A stretch of DNA of 6,019 nt from Elusimicrobiota bacterium. GTDB taxonomy: Bacteria > CG03. Where the stretch lies: assembly GCA_021161625.1 (NCBI GenBank), contig JAGHAG010000166.1, forward strand, positions 1 through 6,019. Reading direction: 5' to 3'. Shown here piece after piece: positions 5,086 to 6,019 of this stretch. The notes under the pieces were generated by a model. It saw only the letters and a list, made by a program, of their open reading frames with translations. It had not been told where the DNA came from and searched no databases. The translations under genes were made by a program, and so were the position numbers. Within the stretch, counting starts at the first letter, position 1. Every line of letters begins with the position of its first letter.

Positions 5086-5119
5086 TAAAAAAATTACTCT
5101 TTAAAGAAAAGGAGGTCCT

Positions 5120-5671
5120 ATGCAGAAAAAAATTCTTGTCTGCATTTTTCTGGTTCTGCTTGCCTGTTCAAAAACAGAAAAACTTTTAATCTGTGATTTT
5201 AACTCAACTCAAAGAATGAATGCACTGGGTGGAGAATTCGGCTCGTGGAATAAGGATCCGAATGACACAACACAATTCTGTGAGGAAGCCATTGTAAATG
5301 GCAGAGGGGGAAATGTGCTTCAACTATCCTACGACGTTGATTCCCAAAATCCTGCTTACAACGGACTGTGGATGAAACTTCAGGGTGCAGATTTATCCAA
5401 TTACAGAAAATTAACTCTCTGGATAAAAGGAGACGAACTCAATGGTTATCCTGACTGCATAAAAATTGAATTAAAAAATCAGAAAGGAGAGAAAGGTTCC
5501 TACACACTTTCAGGAATAACTTCCGAGTGGCAGAAAGTGGAAATTCCTCTAAAAGATTTTTCTCCTTCACTTGACCTGTCAAAAATCACCGAACTGGTTT
5601 TTGTCTTTTCAGATATTCTGTGCCAGCCCAAAATGGGAACCATTTACATAGACGATATCTGTGCTGAATAA
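5120..5671 (+). CDS. CIA30/CBM11-like lipoprotein
   Basis: 183 residues. The ATG at 5120 follows AGGAGGT (5110-5116), the strongest Shine-Dalgarno of the operon, 34 nt after the pilin-like gene. The signal peptide MQKKILVCIFLVLLAC ends in a lipobox (LLAC, lipidated C16). Ser at +2 would favour the outer membrane if E. coli Lol rules hold. The mature domain looks like a beta-sandwich of the CIA30 / CBM11 galactose-binding-like type: LLICDFNST (22-30), SWNKDPND, YNGLWMKLQGADLSNYRKLT (80-99), WIKGDE, IKIELKN (114-120), EWQKVEIPLKDF (136-147) and the closing strand MGTIYIDDICAE. Family members bind carbohydrate or act as assembly factors; carbohydrate binding here is inferred. Five cysteines besides the lipid site's (C8 is in the leader; C25, C54, C113, C168 and C181 are in the mature part) could form disulfides. 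The next gene is a paralogue. Confidence 0.9.
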   Translation: MQKKILVCIFLVLLACSKTEKLLICDFNSTQRMNALGGEFGSWNKDPNDTTQFCEEAIVNGRGGNVLQLSYDVDSQNPAYNGLWMKLQGADLSNYRKLTLWIKGDELNGYPDCIKIELKNQKGEKGSYTLSGITSEWQKVEIPLKDFSPSLDLSKITELVFVFSDILCQPKMGTIYIDDICAE

Positions 5672-6019
5672 ATTTTTTCTCTCTTTTATTTTTCTTGTAG
5701 CAACTGGATATGCAGAAGTTTCATTTACTTTAATTGACTTTGAAAAGGAAAACATAAATAACTTTGGTGGTATCTGCAATGTTTGGGAAAAGGACCCCGA
5801 AGACAACAGTGAATTCTGTCAGGCAAAAATTATCAAAAGAGGCAAAAACTCCTTTCTCCGCCTTCATTATAAAGAAACTCCTGCCTCTTACAATGGTTAT
5901 TACCTCAAACTCAATGGTGCAGATTTAAGACCATACGAGAATTTTGAATTCAGGATAAAATCTCGCAAAAATGATATCCCGAAAATTTTAAAAATTGAAC
6001 TGAAAAATGCTTTTAATGA
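5661..6019 (+). CDS. Secreted CIA30/CBM11-like protein, paralogue of the preceding lipoprotein (runs off right edge)
   Basis: The open frame runs to the window end (119 codons seen). A TAG at 5649-5651 limits the start. GTG 5661-5663 is the only standard start before the signal peptide, and it overlaps the upstream stop by 11 nt with no clear Shine-Dalgarno, so translational coupling is likely. The signal peptide reads MLNKFFLSFIFLVATGYA with cleavage expected before E19. There is no Cys, so unlike its neighbour it is not lipidated. The mature part aligns with the preceding protein along its whole visible length: LIDFEKEN, NNFGG, WEKDPEDNSEFC, YNGYYLKLNGADLRPYENFE and LKIELKN. This indicates a tandem duplication with much divergence. 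Its C-terminus is beyond the window. Confidence 0.85.
   Translation, partial: MLNKFFLSFIFLVATGYAEVSFTLIDFEKENINNFGGICNVWEKDPEDNSEFCQAKIIKRGKNSFLRLHYKETPASYNGYYLKLNGADLRPYENFEFRIKSRKNDIPKILKIELKNAFN

Noticed and set aside
5082..5097. Small inverted repeat GTAAT / ATTAC after the pilin-like gene, considered as a terminator
   Set aside because: The stem is only 5 bp of mostly AT pairs with a poly-A loop and no T-tract, and the next gene follows 34 nt later.

Overview
The window is AT-rich and comes from a bacterium with a Sec pathway, lipoprotein processing and type IV pilin-like proteins. Single-residue-resolution clues (a pilin-like protein ending in GEYYHQW, a FlgD-type Ig domain, CIA30/CBM11-like secreted proteins, a LacI regulator, an S23 four-helix-bundle gene in an intergenic position) recall uncultured diderm candidate phyla such as the Omnitrophota group. 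That placement is a guess from protein style, not a result. No rRNA, tRNA, CRISPR array, transposase or phage module is visible.

Left half (1-1914), all on the minus strand, in transcription order: a perfect-consensus sigma70-type promoter (1914-1886) drives an orphan response regulator with an N-terminal MerR/excisionase-type helix-turn-helix and a C-terminal receiver (1864-1298). An S23/IVS four-helix-bundle gene (1189-824) follows, bracketed by imperfect inverted repeats and 7-nt-phased degenerate repeats. Next is a short MerR DNA-binding-domain protein (802-563) whose C-terminus appears frameshifted by an 8-bp tandem duplication. Last is the start of a secreted surface/fibre-like protein (503 to beyond position 1). 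A 16-bp perfect palindrome sits immediately in front of that last gene.

Centre (1865-2314): a 450-bp intergenic region between the divergent response-regulator and LacI genes. It holds the minus-strand promoter, a second 16-bp palindrome (2006-2021), degenerate short repeats (2148-2207) and a near-consensus plus-strand promoter (2259-2287). A third palindrome (2289-2302) lies over the expected transcription start. The three palindromes share the core TAAACGTTTA, the type of site expected for the LacI-family protein encoded next to it.

Right half (2315-6019), plus strand, a compact operon: a LacI-family repressor; an unusual membrane protein joining a degenerate receiver, a TPR-like helical region, three membrane helices and an extracytoplasmic FlgD-like Ig domain; a pilin/pseudopilin-like protein; a CIA30/CBM11-like lipoprotein; and the beginning of a secreted, non-lipidated paralogue of that lipoprotein. 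The first three genes overlap by 8 nt at each junction, and the last two overlap by 11 nt.

Inferred logic: the LacI-family protein represses its own operon and the distant surface-protein gene in response to an unknown, probably sugar-like, ligand. The controlled products are almost all exported or surface-exposed, so this looks like a regulated cell-surface carbohydrate-recognition or adhesion locus. The receiver-to-Ig fusion is its most novel part.
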